Shown: positions 26,735 to 36,363, counted from the stretch's first letter. The stretch is DNA of 64,000 nucleotides from Eubacteriales bacterium (GCA_028705775.1 JAQWCW010000010.1:1-64000), one strand, 5' to 3'. The notes: generated from the sequence alone by a model not told the origin. Translations and numbers: made by a program.

Positions 26735-26800
26735 TTAAGTAAATCATGCGGTAAAACGGCTTTAAGCCTACACTCCGCAGTCAAAGGCGGGCTTTATTTG

Positions 26801-28720
26801 ATGAAAAACGGAATTCTGCGCGTCGCCTCCATAAGTCCTGTTATGCATCTGTGCGATTGCGAAAAGAACGCAACCGAATTAATATCTGCGCTCAGGGCGC
26901 TTCCCGAAGGAACTGAGCTTGCGGTTACTCCTGAAATGAGCCTGTGCGGCTACACGCTCGGCGATTTGTTCCTTCAGCCCACAATGCTCAGCGCGGCGCG
27001 AAACGCGCTTAAAACGCTTCTTGACGCCGATATACCGGTAACCTACGCCGTCGGGCTTCCCCTTGAGGAGCGCGGAAGGCTTTACAACTGCGCCGCAATA
27101 ATCCACGGAAAGGAGCTTCTCGGCGTTGTTCCGAAAACTTTTCTTCCCGACGGCGGCGAGTTTTACGAAATGCGCTGGTTTACCTCCGGCTCGTTTGCTC
27201 CGGACACGATATCCGTTTTCGGAAAGGACGTTCCGTTTGGCAACAACCTGATTTTCGGCTGCAACGGCTACCGCTTTTCGATTGAAATATGCGAGGATTT
27301 GTGGGCGCCGATTCCCCCGTCCTCATATCTCGCTCCCGCAGGGGCGGACGTAATACTGAACCTTTCCGCAAGCAACGAGCTTGTCGCAAAGCACAAATAC
27401 CGCCGCGAGCTGCTTGCGCAGCAGAGCGGAAGGCTGATATGCGGATATGTTTATTCGGGCGCGGGCTTTGGCGAAAGCACGACGGATTTGGTTTTCTCGG
27501 GCTATACGGGAGTTTTTGAAAACGGAAGCTGCCTTGCCGAAAGCGAGCGCTTTTCTTACAGCGGCTCAAGCGCGATAGCCGATATTGACGTTCAGAAGCT
27601 CCGCTTTCAGCGCCTGAAAACAGGCAGCTATCATCAGCAGACGCTTTCTTCCGTGCGCGGCGTACCATTTTGCGCAGAGGCGAGCGAGTTTACAGGCGCT
27701 TATATGCGCGATATATCCCCCCTGCCATTTGTCCCCGACGGGCTTGAGCAGGAAAAGCGCTGTGAGGAAATAAGCTCAATCCAGATGATGGGGCTTGTCA
27801 CACGGCTTCGCGCGGCGCATGTTGAAAAAATGGTCATCGGCGTTTCCGGCGGGCTTGACTCTACGCTCTGCCTGCTTATTGCCGCGCGCACCTGCGACAT
27901 TATGGGGCTTGCGCGAACCTCAATTCACGCAATTACAATGCCCGGCTTCGGCACAGGCGGGCGAACATTGCAAAACAGCAGAGCGCTTATGAGCGCCCTT
28001 AACGTAACCCAGCTTGAAATACCGATAGCCAAAGCCGTGACGCAGCACTTTGCCGACATAGGACAAAGCCCCGACGACCACAGCGTTGCATACGAAAACT
28101 GTCAGGCGCGCGAGCGCACGCAGATTCTGATGGACTACGGCAACCGTATCGGCGGCTTTGTACTCGGAACGGGCGATTTGAGCGAGGGCGCGCTCGGCTG
28201 GTCAACCTACAACGGCGACCATATGAGTATGTACAACGTAAACTGCTCAGTGCCGAAAACCTTGATTAAGCACATGGTGCGCTATTTAGGCGCGCACGTG
28301 TTTTCAGAGGATGTGCGGAGTATTCTGGCGGACATTCTCGATACGCCGATTTCGCCGGAGCTGCTTCCCGTATCGGAGGGCGAGCTTTCGCAGAAAACAG
28401 AGGACATTCTGGGCGACTACGCGCTGCATGACTTCTTCCTTTACCACATGATGCAGTCAGGCTCAGGCCCGATACGTCTCTTTGAATTTGCCGTGCAGGC
28501 GTTCGGCAGCGCATATACCGAGGAAGCGATACTAAAGGCGCTTTCAACCTTCACCTACAGGTTCTTTACCCAGCAGTTCAAGCGCTCATGCGTTCCCGAC
28601 GGGCCCAAGGTCGGCTCGGTAAGCCTTTCCCCGCGCGGCGACTGGCGAATGCCGAGCGACGCGTCGCGTGCCGAATGGCAAAAGGAGCTTGATAAGCTTA
28701 CGCAGGAAAGGGAGGGTTAA
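26801..28720 (+). CDS. nadE: Glutamine-dependent NAD synthetase
   Basis: Makes NAD from deamido-NAD, ATP and glutamine. The glutaminase (nitrilase-type) domain spans about 1-280, with the triad residues in TPEMSLCGY, VPKTFLP and EICEDLW. The synthetase domain starts near 300, with the ATP loop GVSGGLDSTL. The ATG at 26801 is chosen because homologous sequence begins there (KNGILRVASISP); a longer frame upstream overlaps the promoter. The 639-residue length fits the two-domain form. It is followed after two bases by a secreted protein gene. Confidence 0.94.
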   Translation: MKNGILRVASISPVMHLCDCEKNATELISALRALPEGTELAVTPEMSLCGYTLGDLFLQPTMLSAARNALKTLLDADIPVTYAVGLPLEERGRLYNCAAIIHGKELLGVVPKTFLPDGGEFYEMRWFTSGSFAPDTISVFGKDVPFGNNLIFGCNGYRFSIEICEDLWAPIPPSSYLAPAGADVILNLSASNELVAKHKYRRELLAQQSGRLICGYVYSGAGFGESTTDLVFSGYTGVFENGSCLAESERFSYSGSSAIADIDVQKLRFQRLKTGSYHQQTLSSVRGVPFCAEASEFTGAYMRDISPLPFVPDGLEQEKRCEEISSIQMMGLVTRLRAAHVEKMVIGVSGGLDSTLCLLIAARTCDIMGLARTSIHAITMPGFGTGGRTLQNSRALMSALNVTQLEIPIAKAVTQHFADIGQSPDDHSVAYENCQARERTQILMDYGNRIGGFVLGTGDLSEGALGWSTYNGDHMSMYNVNCSVPKTLIKHMVRYLGAHVFSEDVRSILADILDTPISPELLPVSEGELSQKTEDILGDYALHDFFLYHMMQSGSGPIRLFEFAVQAFGSAYTEEAILKALSTFTYRFFTQQFKRSCVPDGPKVGSVSLSPRGDWRMPSDASRAEWQKELDKLTQEREG

Positions 28721-28722
28721 CG

Positions 28723-30174
28723 ATGCTGAAAAAACTGCTTTCGCTTTTAATCGCCTTTACGCTTCTTATGGCTATTGCGCCATCCGCATCCGGTGAGACC
28801 GCAAAGCTGTCTATGTCGCTCGTTCAGCCAAGCCTTAACGAGTCAACAATAGCCGTCGGTCGTGATTTTTACGTTATTATAAGGCTCAGCGGAACTGCTG
28901 CCGAAAACAGCGCCGAGGTGACACTTGAAAAGGACGGCAAGGTTTTCAGGAGCGTCAGGGCGGGGCTTGCGAACGATTACAATATGGACTATGAGCTTCT
29001 GACTTCAAACGGAGCGGATAGTCATGGCTTTATCATGCCTGAGCTTTTGTACAACAAGGATGAGCCGGAGAGTTTTTCATACGCATGGAATAAGTGCTGG
29101 CAGCACGACGGGTATATATGCGCCCTCATTTCCGGCGGGAAATACGGCGGGCATATAGAAAAACAAAACGAGGACGGAACGCCCTTTGAGGAGCTTACGG
29201 AAGGCGAATACAGCATTACCGCGAGCGTTAAGGACGCAAGCGGAAACACGGTCAAAGAGAGCTGGAAAATAACGCTCGGCACGGTCGGGCATAAGGTTCT
29301 CTCCCGCTTTTCCCCTGCCGAACACCTCTACAACGTGCAGGGCGACGCCGAATCAAACGGCTGGCGCGTTTATATCGACGCGTTTGCAGGCTACTGGTCG
29401 CCTTCATCGCTCTTTCTCGGTCAGCAGGACAATTCCTATTTTTCGGAAATAAAGCCCGAATGGCAGTATGCGGACGGGCTTGAATACTCGACAGGTACAA
29501 TCCATATGTATCTTTACAATATTTCCTCCACCTCAACCTCCGAAACGGTTGAAAACGGAATTTTGCAGGCAACCGGCGCATACCGAGACCAGCGGGTGCT
29601 GATGTACCGCTACGATTATGGCGAGCCTGTGCTTACCTATATCGAGGAGGACGGCAGCACAAGAACTATGCAGGGCGGCTTCGAGCCTGTCGGGAATCCG
29701 GAGAAGCTGGTTTTTTACAGAGCGGAAATAACGGACAGCTCCTGCGAGGACAATATAACAAGCCTTTACGAGCCGGAAATGAAGGACGTTGACCTTTCGC
29801 TTACGGACGGAATCAACGTAAATGTCGGTCAGTGGGTTACTCTCGTAGGGCTTACGCCTCCCTTTCAGAACGAGGAAAAGGACATAGTAACGCTTGACGA
29901 CAACAGCCATAAGGCGATGAACAGAGCGGCGACTGTAGCCTATGTATTCACGCTTGACGGAAACGCCGTGCTTACCGCTACGCGCTCAATCGGGCTTACG
30001 CGCGCGCTTGCCCCCGATTGGAATTCGACATCAATCTACGAGTTTTCGCATTCCTTTGAAGTTACCGCGGATATGCTCGGAAAGCTCGTTGTTTCCGTTC
30101 AGGTTTACGATACCTACGGGCAGCCGGTTGAAGGCGCAGAATCGGTATTCAGGATGAACGTTACAAACGAATAA
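28723..30174 (+). CDS. Secreted protein of unknown function
   Basis: A 483-residue protein with an N-terminal signal peptide (residues 1-24, ending ASG or nearby). The rest is predicted beta-rich: a first Ig-like portion (about 30-190, with EGEYSITASVKDASGNTV), a central portion rich in Tyr, Trp and Asp (WRVYIDAFAGYWSPSS) and a C-terminal Ig-like part (about 385-483). No catalytic motif is visible. It starts two bases after nadE and is probably co-transcribed. It may be a cell-surface or matrix protein; I cannot place it in a named family. Confidence 0.75.
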   Translation: MLKKLLSLLIAFTLLMAIAPSASGETAKLSMSLVQPSLNESTIAVGRDFYVIIRLSGTAAENSAEVTLEKDGKVFRSVRAGLANDYNMDYELLTSNGADSHGFIMPELLYNKDEPESFSYAWNKCWQHDGYICALISGGKYGGHIEKQNEDGTPFEELTEGEYSITASVKDASGNTVKESWKITLGTVGHKVLSRFSPAEHLYNVQGDAESNGWRVYIDAFAGYWSPSSLFLGQQDNSYFSEIKPEWQYADGLEYSTGTIHMYLYNISSTSTSETVENGILQATGAYRDQRVLMYRYDYGEPVLTYIEEDGSTRTMQGGFEPVGNPEKLVFYRAEITDSSCEDNITSLYEPEMKDVDLSLTDGINVNVGQWVTLVGLTPPFQNEEKDIVTLDDNSHKAMNRAATVAYVFTLDGNAVLTATRSIGLTRALAPDWNSTSIYEFSHSFEVTADMLGKLVVSVQVYDTYGQPVEGAESVFRMNVTNE

Positions 30175-30184
30175 CCTCAAGCAT

Positions 30185-30224
30185 AAAATCCGCCGCCCCG
30201 AAAAACGGAGCGGCGGATTTTGTT
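30185..30224. terminator. Bidirectional terminator between the secreted protein and GH31 genes
   Basis: AAAATCCGCCGC and GCGGCGGATTTT form a twelve-base stem with further inner pairing. Both strands have T-runs, so it can end both convergent transcripts. Confidence 0.85.
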
Positions 30225-30238
30225 TATGCGAGTTTTTA

Positions 30239-32545
30239 TTACAGATTTATCGTGACGGAGCTTCCGTTTGCGGCAAAACGGCAGCCGAGCTTTTCATCCG
30301 CACCGCCGATTAATCCGTAAACGCCCCTTACAAGCACGCTCCAAGCGCCTTTGCCGCTCATTTCAGCCGTGATTGTATTGCCGTTTCTTGTAACAACGGC
30401 CTTTCTTGAAAGCTTGCCGTTTACATCGGGAATCTCAACCGTGTGAGATGCGCCGTCCGCAATATCAAACAGTTCAAGCGTTACGTTATCGCCGTAATCG
30501 TAGTCCGGCAGACTGTCGTTACTGCCAACGGGCAGAACCGTATCGGACGGGACAAAGAGAGGCAGGGAGAAGTAATCATACTTTTCCTTGTACCACCTGC
30601 CGCCCTCGCGCTTTTCGCCGGAGAGAAGATGGGTAAAGCTTACCCCGTAAGGCAGATAATACTCCGTTTCGCCGTCCTTGCTGAAAACCGGCGCTACGAG
30701 CAGCTTATCGCCCAGCATATACTGCCTGTCAAGCATAAGCGTCGTATTATCCTCGGGGTAAGCAAGCATCATCGGGCGAAGCACGGGACGCCCCTTTTCG
30801 TGGCTCTCGACCGCCTTTGCAAAGATGTAAGGCATAAGGCGGCACTTGAGGTTAACGAAGTGCTTGAGCACCTCGGACGCCTCCTCGTCATACGCCCACG
30901 GAACACGGTATGACATTGAGCCATGCAGACGGCTATGGCTGCAAAGCAGACCAAAGGCGCACCAGCGCTTATAAATATCAGCCGGCGAGGTATTCTCAAA
31001 GCCGCCGATATCATGGCTCCAGAAGCCGAAGCCGCAGAGCGAGAGGGAGAGACCTCCGCGCAGGGTTTCAGCCATGGAAGGATAAGTCGAGTTGCAGTCG
31101 CCGCCCCAATGCACGGGATACTGCTGCCCGCCCGCCGTAGCAGAGCGCGCAAAGAGAACCGCGCCGCCCTTGCCGTAGCGCTTCTCAAGCACCTCAAATA
31201 CGGTTTTGTTATAAAGCTCCGTATAGTAATTATGCATCGCCATCGGCTCGGCGCCGCTGAAGAAGGTCACGTCCTCATAGGGTATCCGCTCGCCGAAATC
31301 GGTTTTGAAGCAGTCAACGCCCATGTCAAGAAGCGCCTCAAGCTTTTTCTGATACCACTTGCAAGCCGAAGGGTTGGTGAAATCAACTATCGCCTGACCC
31401 GCCTGCCAACGGTCCCACTGCCATACGGAGCCGTCTTTATTCTTGATGAAGTAGCCGTTCTTTTTGCCTTCCTCGAACATATAGCTCTTTTGCGCGATAT
31501 ATGGGTTAATCCAGAGGCAAATCTTCAGTCCGCGCTCCTTATAGCGCTTAATCATTCCCTCGGGGTCGGTGGTCACGGCTGAATCCCACTTGAAATCGCA
31601 CCATGTGAACTCGCGCATCCAGAAGCAGTCAAAGTGGAAAACGCGCAGAGGGATATTCCTGTCCGCCATTCCCTGAATAAACGAAGTCGCCGTCTGCTCG
31701 TTATAATCGGTTGTAAAACTGGTTGAAAGCCAAAGCCCGAACGACCATGCGGGAGGAAGCGCAGGGCGGCCGGTAAGCGCGGTATAGCGCTCGATTATTT
31801 CCATCGGCGTTTTGCCGTAGATTACATAATACTCAAGCCTTTCTCCCTCAACGGAAAACTGCACGCGCTCGACCTTTTCGCTCGCGATTTCAAAGCTGAC
31901 AGGGTCAGGATGGGAAACGAAAACTCCGTAGCCGCGATTTGTAATGTAAAAGGGTATGTTTTTATACGAAATCTCGGACGCGGTTCCGCCGTCCTCATTC
32001 CATGTATCGACGGTCTGACCGTTCTTTACAAACGGAGTGAAGCGCTCGCCGAGACCGTACACATACTCGCCGATATCCATATCCAAGGATTCTACCATGT
32101 AACGCTTTTTGTTTTCCGTATCAGTTATATGTGCAAGCGCGTGCCAGCCGCTTTTGGTAAGCTGCTTCCCCCCTGCGCTGAAGGAAAGGGAATAATCGCC
32201 GCTTGCGCGGGAAATCGACGCGGAAAGCTCGCCGCTTGTGAATACAGCAGTATCGCTTCCGATGTGGGTTTTGGTTTCGGGCTTCAAATCATTGATTTCA
32301 AACGCAGCGCCCTTTTCGTTCGCTCCGTCGTGATGAACGGCGCTTACCCTGACTACGTTTTCCATTGGCGATGAAAGCGATACGGTTATCATACCGAAGT
32401 CCAGCGTATCGCCCCTCGTAACAATCTTTTTTCCGGCGACATAAGCGGTCATAACGCCGCCGTCAGCCGTTACATCGCGCGTATCGGTAGCAAAGATGGG
32501 CTTCATACCGTCGCGCATCAGCCAATATCCGTTTGTGAACTTCAT
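30239..32545 (-). CDS. yicI: Alpha-xylosidase, glycoside hydrolase family 31 (YicI type)
   Basis: Releases alpha-linked xylose from xyloglucan fragments such as isoprimeverose. From the ATG at 32545 (AGGAGG six bases ahead) it has 768 residues. Nucleophile Asp416 lies in KTDFGE and the acid/base Asp483 in HWGGDC, at almost the same positions as in E. coli YicI, whose domain order is kept (N-terminal beta domain, TIM barrel, C-terminal beta domains). WSHDIGGF follows. It has no signal peptide. Alpha-glucosidase activity cannot be excluded, but the YicI-like numbering favours xylosidase. Confidence 0.9.
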   Translation of the reverse strand: MKFTNGYWLMRDGMKPIFATDTRDVTADGGVMTAYVAGKKIVTRGDTLDFGMITVSLSSPMENVVRVSAVHHDGANEKGAAFEINDLKPETKTHIGSDTAVFTSGELSASISRASGDYSLSFSAGGKQLTKSGWHALAHITDTENKKRYMVESLDMDIGEYVYGLGERFTPFVKNGQTVDTWNEDGGTASEISYKNIPFYITNRGYGVFVSHPDPVSFEIASEKVERVQFSVEGERLEYYVIYGKTPMEIIERYTALTGRPALPPAWSFGLWLSTSFTTDYNEQTATSFIQGMADRNIPLRVFHFDCFWMREFTWCDFKWDSAVTTDPEGMIKRYKERGLKICLWINPYIAQKSYMFEEGKKNGYFIKNKDGSVWQWDRWQAGQAIVDFTNPSACKWYQKKLEALLDMGVDCFKTDFGERIPYEDVTFFSGAEPMAMHNYYTELYNKTVFEVLEKRYGKGGAVLFARSATAGGQQYPVHWGGDCNSTYPSMAETLRGGLSLSLCGFGFWSHDIGGFENTSPADIYKRWCAFGLLCSHSRLHGSMSYRVPWAYDEEASEVLKHFVNLKCRLMPYIFAKAVESHEKGRPVLRPMMLAYPEDNTTLMLDRQYMLGDKLLVAPVFSKDGETEYYLPYGVSFTHLLSGEKREGGRWYKEKYDYFSLPLFVPSDTVLPVGSNDSLPDYDYGDNVTLELFDIADGASHTVEIPDVNGKLSRKAVVTRNGNTITAEMSGKGAWSVLVRGVYGLIGGADEKLGCRFAANGSSVTINL

Positions 32546-32618
32546 GGAATACCTCCTGCGATGTGCAGCAATTTTTCTCCCCGAAAGGTCTTTACACTTT
32601 CGAGCCTTGATTGACTTT

Positions 32619-32647
32619 ATTCTATACTTTAACTTATTTATCGTCAA
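32619..32647 (-). promoter_or_regulatory. Promoter of the GH31 gene
   Basis: On the minus strand TTGACG and TAGAAT are separated by 17 bases, about 75 bases before the start codon. Confidence 0.65.
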
Positions 32648-32739
32648 GCATAAAGTAAAAACGCGCGCTGTAAACCAATTGACTTTTATACCTCCGAGTG
32701 ATAGTTTATAGCAGTAAACAAGGCATTGGAGGAATCGAA

Positions 32740-33351
32740 ATGAGCGAGCTTTACAAAACAATCGGTCAGAAGCTTATTGATAACGGATTTTCCGTCGAGT
32801 ATTTTGAAAACGGCGAGGACGCAAAGCGCTATCTGCTGAGCAATATTTCGCAGAGCGAGCAGGTCGGAATCGGCGGCTCAACAAGCGTTAAAACGATTGG
32901 AATCGCGGACGCGCTGCGCGAGCGCGGCAACGACGTAGTATGGCACTGGCCCGGCTATGAGCGTCCGCTCCGCGAGCAGCTTGACACGGACGTATATCTG
33001 CTTTCGGCAAACGCGATTACCAAGCAGGGCTGGATAGTCAATATTGACGGCGTCGGCAACCGCGTTGCCGCGAGCATTTTCCCCAAAGGACGCGTATACT
33101 TTGTAGTGGGCGCAAACAAGCTCTGCGACGGCGGCTACGAGCAGGCTGTGGCTATGATTAAGCGCGACACCTGCCCGATGAACGCAAAGCGCAGGAACGC
33201 CTCTACCCCGTGCGCAAAAGGCGGCAAGTGCAGCGAGGAAAAATGCACCGTTCCCGAATGTATGTGCAACATATACGTCGCGCTTCATCATCCCCCGCGC
33301 GGCAAGCAGATGACCGTGCTTCTTGTAAACGAACATCTTGGGTATAAATAA
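32740..33351 (+). CDS. LUD-domain protein (LutC/YkgG-like)
   Basis: A 203-residue member of the LUD (DUF162) superfamily. It shows VGIGGSTSVKTIGIADALRE, NAITKQGWIVNIDGVGNRV and VVGANKLC, all conserved in the family. The C-terminal part has seven cysteines (CPMNAK...CAKGGKC...CTVPECMC), which may hold a metal or Fe-S cluster. Relatives take part in lactate oxidation (LutC) but many stand-alone clostridial members have no proven role. The ATG at 32740 has GGAGGA ahead. It is a free-standing gene here. Confidence 0.85.
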   Translation: MSELYKTIGQKLIDNGFSVEYFENGEDAKRYLLSNISQSEQVGIGGSTSVKTIGIADALRERGNDVVWHWPGYERPLREQLDTDVYLLSANAITKQGWIVNIDGVGNRVAASIFPKGRVYFVVGANKLCDGGYEQAVAMIKRDTCPMNAKRRNASTPCAKGGKCSEEKCTVPECMCNIYVALHHPPRGKQMTVLLVNEHLGYK

Positions 33352-33360
33352 GCATTCCGT

Positions 33361-33389
33361 TTGCAATAATTAAAGCATTCATGTATAAT
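33361..33389 (+). promoter_or_regulatory. Promoter of the darA-holB-ricT operon
   Basis: TTGCAA and TATAAT are separated by 17 bases, 72 bases before the darA start. Confidence 0.75.
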
Positions 33390-33460
33390 ACAGATGAATG
33401 ATTTGTGTGTTATCCAAACGGTAATACTCTCAGTAATAAATCAGGCGGAGGAGGGACAGC

Positions 33461-33796
33461 ATGAAGCTTATCATTGCCATAGTGCAGGACGAGGACGCTT
33501 CCAGACTGATAACAAAGCTGATGAACGACGGTTTCGGCGTAACCAAGCTTGCCACGACAGGCGGCTTTCTTCGCGCGGGAAACACCACGCTGCTCTTGGG
33601 CGTTGAGGACGACAGGCTTTCTGCCGCTATGAGCGTAATCGAAAAGGTATGCAAGAGCCGCAAACAGGTCGCCACATCGCCGACTCCCCTTACGACGGGC
33701 GGCGCAAACGGTATGTATACGCCTTACCCCATCGAGGTTATGGTCGGCGGCGCTACCGTGTTCATTATGACCGTTGACCAGTTTGTAAAGATGTAA
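33461..33796 (+). CDS. darA: Cyclic di-AMP receptor protein DarA/PstA
   Basis: A 111-residue PII-like protein that binds the second messenger cyclic di-AMP. It contains MKLIIAIVQDEDASRL at the start, TKLATTGGFLRAGNTTLL, and the C-terminal VGGATVFIMTVDQF, all family-conserved and partly ligand-contacting. GGAGGG lies ahead of the ATG. It is two bases upstream of holB; darA (yaaQ), holB and ricT (yaaT) are neighbours in B. subtilis too, though the yaaR gene between them is absent here. Confidence 0.93.
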   Translation: MKLIIAIVQDEDASRLITKLMNDGFGVTKLATTGGFLRAGNTTLLLGVEDDRLSAAMSVIEKVCKSRKQVATSPTPLTTGGANGMYTPYPIEVMVGGATVFIMTVDQFVKM

Positions 33797-33797
33797 A

Positions 33798-34826
33798 ATG
33801 CCGCAAAAGCAGAAATCGGCTCCCGAAATAAGGCTCAGCCCAATTGATTTTACCTCGCAGGGCGAAAGCGTGCAAAGGCTTATCCGCAGTTTTGCGGTTA
33901 AGAATATTGTGCACGCTTATCTTTTGACCGGCGACGCGGGTCTTGGCAAAAAATCGCTTGCAAGGCTGCTTGCCCAGTCGCTTTTCTGCGAAAACAGCGA
34001 TAAAGCTCCTTGCGGAGAATGCGGTGAGTGCGCGCGAATTCTCGCCGGAACGCACCCAGACTATTTTGAGCTTGTGCCGACAAAAACAAAACAGCTTTCC
34101 GTAGAGGATGTGCGCAATTTTCAGGAGAAGATAGCCGTTAAATCATATGAGGGCGGCTGGCGCGCAATCATCATTCCAAACGGAGATTCGATGACCCCGC
34201 AGGCGCAGAACGCGCTTTTGAAAACGCTCGAAAATCCGCCGGAGAAAAACGTTTTCATCGTGTGCGCGTGCCGCTCATCCTCGCTGCTGCCGACGGTGCT
34301 TTCGCGCCTTCGCTCCATCGCGCTTCTGCCCTATCCACTTGCCGCTTTCGTGTCGCAGCTTTCCCGCCGCTCAATCGGCGAACGGGAAGCAAAGAAGGTT
34401 TACGCGGTAAGCGGAGGCAGCATAGGAACGGCGATTGCAATGCTTTCGGATTCTGACTATATGCCGCTCCGCGACCAGATTTCTCTTTCAATACCCAAGC
34501 TTTCTTCCGCGCGCGATATAGCCTCGCTCTCCCTTGCCCTCAAGGAAAGGAAAAACGACAGCGACATTATTTTCTCGCTTATCGAGCAAACGATAAGAAC
34601 CCCTCTGCTTGCCCAGTCCGGCTCAAGCGACGCGCGCGAGCTGATGCTCGATTACCCGCTCGACTGGCAAAAGGCAGCGCGGGAAGAAAGAGAAAGCAGC
34701 TTTGTAAAAATGCTTGAGGCGGTTATGGAGGCAAGGAAGCAAAGCGTCAGCAACGTGACCTTTCAGGCTGTTTTGGAAAGCCTATTCTATATAATATCGG
34801 AGGAACACAATTCATGGCAAAGGTAA
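33798..34826 (+). CDS. holB: DNA polymerase III subunit delta'
   Basis: A clamp-loader AAA+ subunit that helps place the sliding clamp on DNA. GDAGLGKKSLA is the Walker A-like loop; the four zinc-binding cysteines are in CENSDKAPCGECGEC; SRLR at the sensor region and NALLKTLENPP are typical of delta'. The 342 residues are normal. Its 3' end overlaps ricT by 13 bases, which implies coupled translation. Confidence 0.92.
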   Translation: MPQKQKSAPEIRLSPIDFTSQGESVQRLIRSFAVKNIVHAYLLTGDAGLGKKSLARLLAQSLFCENSDKAPCGECGECARILAGTHPDYFELVPTKTKQLSVEDVRNFQEKIAVKSYEGGWRAIIIPNGDSMTPQAQNALLKTLENPPEKNVFIVCACRSSSLLPTVLSRLRSIALLPYPLAAFVSQLSRRSIGEREAKKVYAVSGGSIGTAIAMLSDSDYMPLRDQISLSIPKLSSARDIASLSLALKERKNDSDIIFSLIEQTIRTPLLAQSGSSDARELMLDYPLDWQKAAREERESSFVKMLEAVMEARKQSVSNVTFQAVLESLFYIISEEHNSWQR

Positions 34827-35932
34827 TAGGCGTCAGGTTCAAGAACGCCGGAAAACTTTATTATTTTGACCCGGGTCAGCTTTGGCCAACGGCGGGCGAC
34901 GCGGTTATTGTTGAAACCGCGCGCGGCGTTGAGTACGGCGAGGTAATAACCGGCGTACGCGAGGTTGACGACGACAAGATTATCGCTCCCCTCAAAACCG
35001 TAATGCGCATAGCAACCGCGCAGGACAAGCTTCACGCCGCCGAAAACGAGGAAAAGCAGGATTCGGCTTTCCTGCTATGCCAGAAAAAGATTGAAGAACA
35101 CGGGCTTGAAATGAAGCTTGTAGGCGTGCAGTACACCTTCGACAACGCTAAAATCCTTTTCTATTTTACCGCCAACGGGCGAATTGATTTCAGGGCGCTT
35201 GTAAAGGATTTGGCTTCCACCTTCAAATCCCGAATCGAGCTTAGGCAGATTGGAGTGCGCGACGAGGCAAAGCTGCTCGGCGGCTTAGGCCCGTGCGGCC
35301 GCCCCATCTGCTGCGGCTCTTTCCTCGGCGATTTCCAGCCCGTTTCCATAAAGATGGCGAAAGAACAGAACATTTCGCTCAACCCGACAAAGATAAGCGG
35401 CGTATGCGGCAGGCTTATGTGCTGCCTCAAGTTTGAGCAAGACCAGTATGAAAGCATACGCAAGTCCATGCCGAAAATAGGCAAGGACGTTATAACCCCC
35501 GACGGGCGCGGAACTGTAACCTCCCTTGACATTCTCAAGGAGCTTGTACTTGTGCGCGTATCAAGGGGCGATTCCTACGAATACAAGCAGTACCCCGCCG
35601 CGGATGTTCAGCGCCTTACTCCCCCGCAGCCACAAAAGCAGGAGGTTATAAAAGAGCCTGTAAGGCAGCCCGCGCCGCCTGCAGAAGCCGCGCCGGAAAA
35701 GCCCGCGCAGCAGGTTGAAAAGCCGCGCGAGGAGCCTAAAGCGAGCGGAAAGCGACCCTTCTTCGTGCCGATTAAGTACGACGAGAACGGCGAGCCAATC
35801 ATCGAAACCGATGACGATACAGCCGAAATCATTGACGAAAGCATAAGCTCCGTTGTTGACGACGATGTAATCGACATTATATCGAGCGTTGACGAGCTTG
35901 AGCTTTATCAGGGCGACGACGACACAATTTAA
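34814..35932 (+). CDS. ricT: RicT (YaaT), PSP1-domain protein
   Basis: A 372-residue member of the PSP1 family. In B. subtilis RicT works with RicA and RicF and two [4Fe-4S] clusters to help RNase Y process mRNA and to influence sporulation. CGRPICCGSFL and CGVCGRLMCCLKFEQ-like cysteine pairs are present. The C-terminal 100 residues are a low-complexity, Pro/Glu-rich and then acidic extension (QQVEKPREEPKA), longer than in Bacillus. AGGAGG lies ahead of the ATG. Confidence 0.92.
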   Translation: MAKVIGVRFKNAGKLYYFDPGQLWPTAGDAVIVETARGVEYGEVITGVREVDDDKIIAPLKTVMRIATAQDKLHAAENEEKQDSAFLLCQKKIEEHGLEMKLVGVQYTFDNAKILFYFTANGRIDFRALVKDLASTFKSRIELRQIGVRDEAKLLGGLGPCGRPICCGSFLGDFQPVSIKMAKEQNISLNPTKISGVCGRLMCCLKFEQDQYESIRKSMPKIGKDVITPDGRGTVTSLDILKELVLVRVSRGDSYEYKQYPAADVQRLTPPQPQKQEVIKEPVRQPAPPAEAAPEKPAQQVEKPREEPKASGKRPFFVPIKYDENGEPIIETDDDTAEIIDESISSVVDDDVIDIISSVDELELYQGDDDTI

Positions 35933-35943
35933 TCATGTTTGAT

Positions 35944-35972
35944 TTGCAATTAATAATAAAGCATGATATGAT
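35944..35972 (+). promoter_or_regulatory. Promoter of the ferredoxin gene
   Basis: TTGCAA and TATGAT with a 17-base spacer, 66 bases before the ferredoxin ATG. Confidence 0.7.
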
Positions 35973-36037
35973 GTAAGCGATGTAAACATCGGCTTCAGCC
36001 GCTAGGTTACACAGATTATAATGGGAGGTGAAAACAC

Positions 36038-36208
36038 ATGGCATACAAGATTTCGGATGATTGCATCTCCTGCGGAGCTTGCGAGGCCGAATGCCCTGTG
36101 AGCGCCATTTCTGAAGGCGACGGCAAATATGAAATCGACGCTGACAAGTGCATCGAGTGCGGCGCTTGCGCCGGTATCTGCCCTGTCGGAGCGCCCCAGC
36201 AGGCGTAA
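36038..36208 (+). CDS. 2x[4Fe-4S] ferredoxin
   Basis: A 56-residue clostridial-type ferredoxin, an electron carrier for pyruvate:ferredoxin oxidoreductase, hydrogenase and related enzymes. Two CxxCxxCxxxCP clusters are seen: CISCGACEAECP (residues 9-20) and CIECGACAGICP (38-49). GGGAGG is eight bases ahead of the ATG. It has its own promoter and terminator, so it is a single-gene unit. This gene marks an anaerobic metabolism. Confidence 0.96.
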   Translation: MAYKISDDCISCGACEAECPVSAISEGDGKYEIDADKCIECGACAGICPVGAPQQA

Positions 36209-36223
36209 TAATTTCCGTAAAAA

Positions 36224-36261
36224 GAAGGAGCGGTTCGCTTACGCGAGTTCCGCTCCTTTTT
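36224..36261 (+). terminator. Ferredoxin terminator
   Basis: AAGGAGCGG and CCGCTCCTT pair with a 16-base loop, followed by TTTTT. Confidence 0.85.
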
Positions 36262-36363
36262 AGTGCAAAAATGTCTTTATCCTTATCATAAACAGGGCGG
36301 GCGCGGAAGCGTATTGCCGCCCCGCGTCCGCCTATTAATTGTTTTCAGGTATTCTGCCGACCG

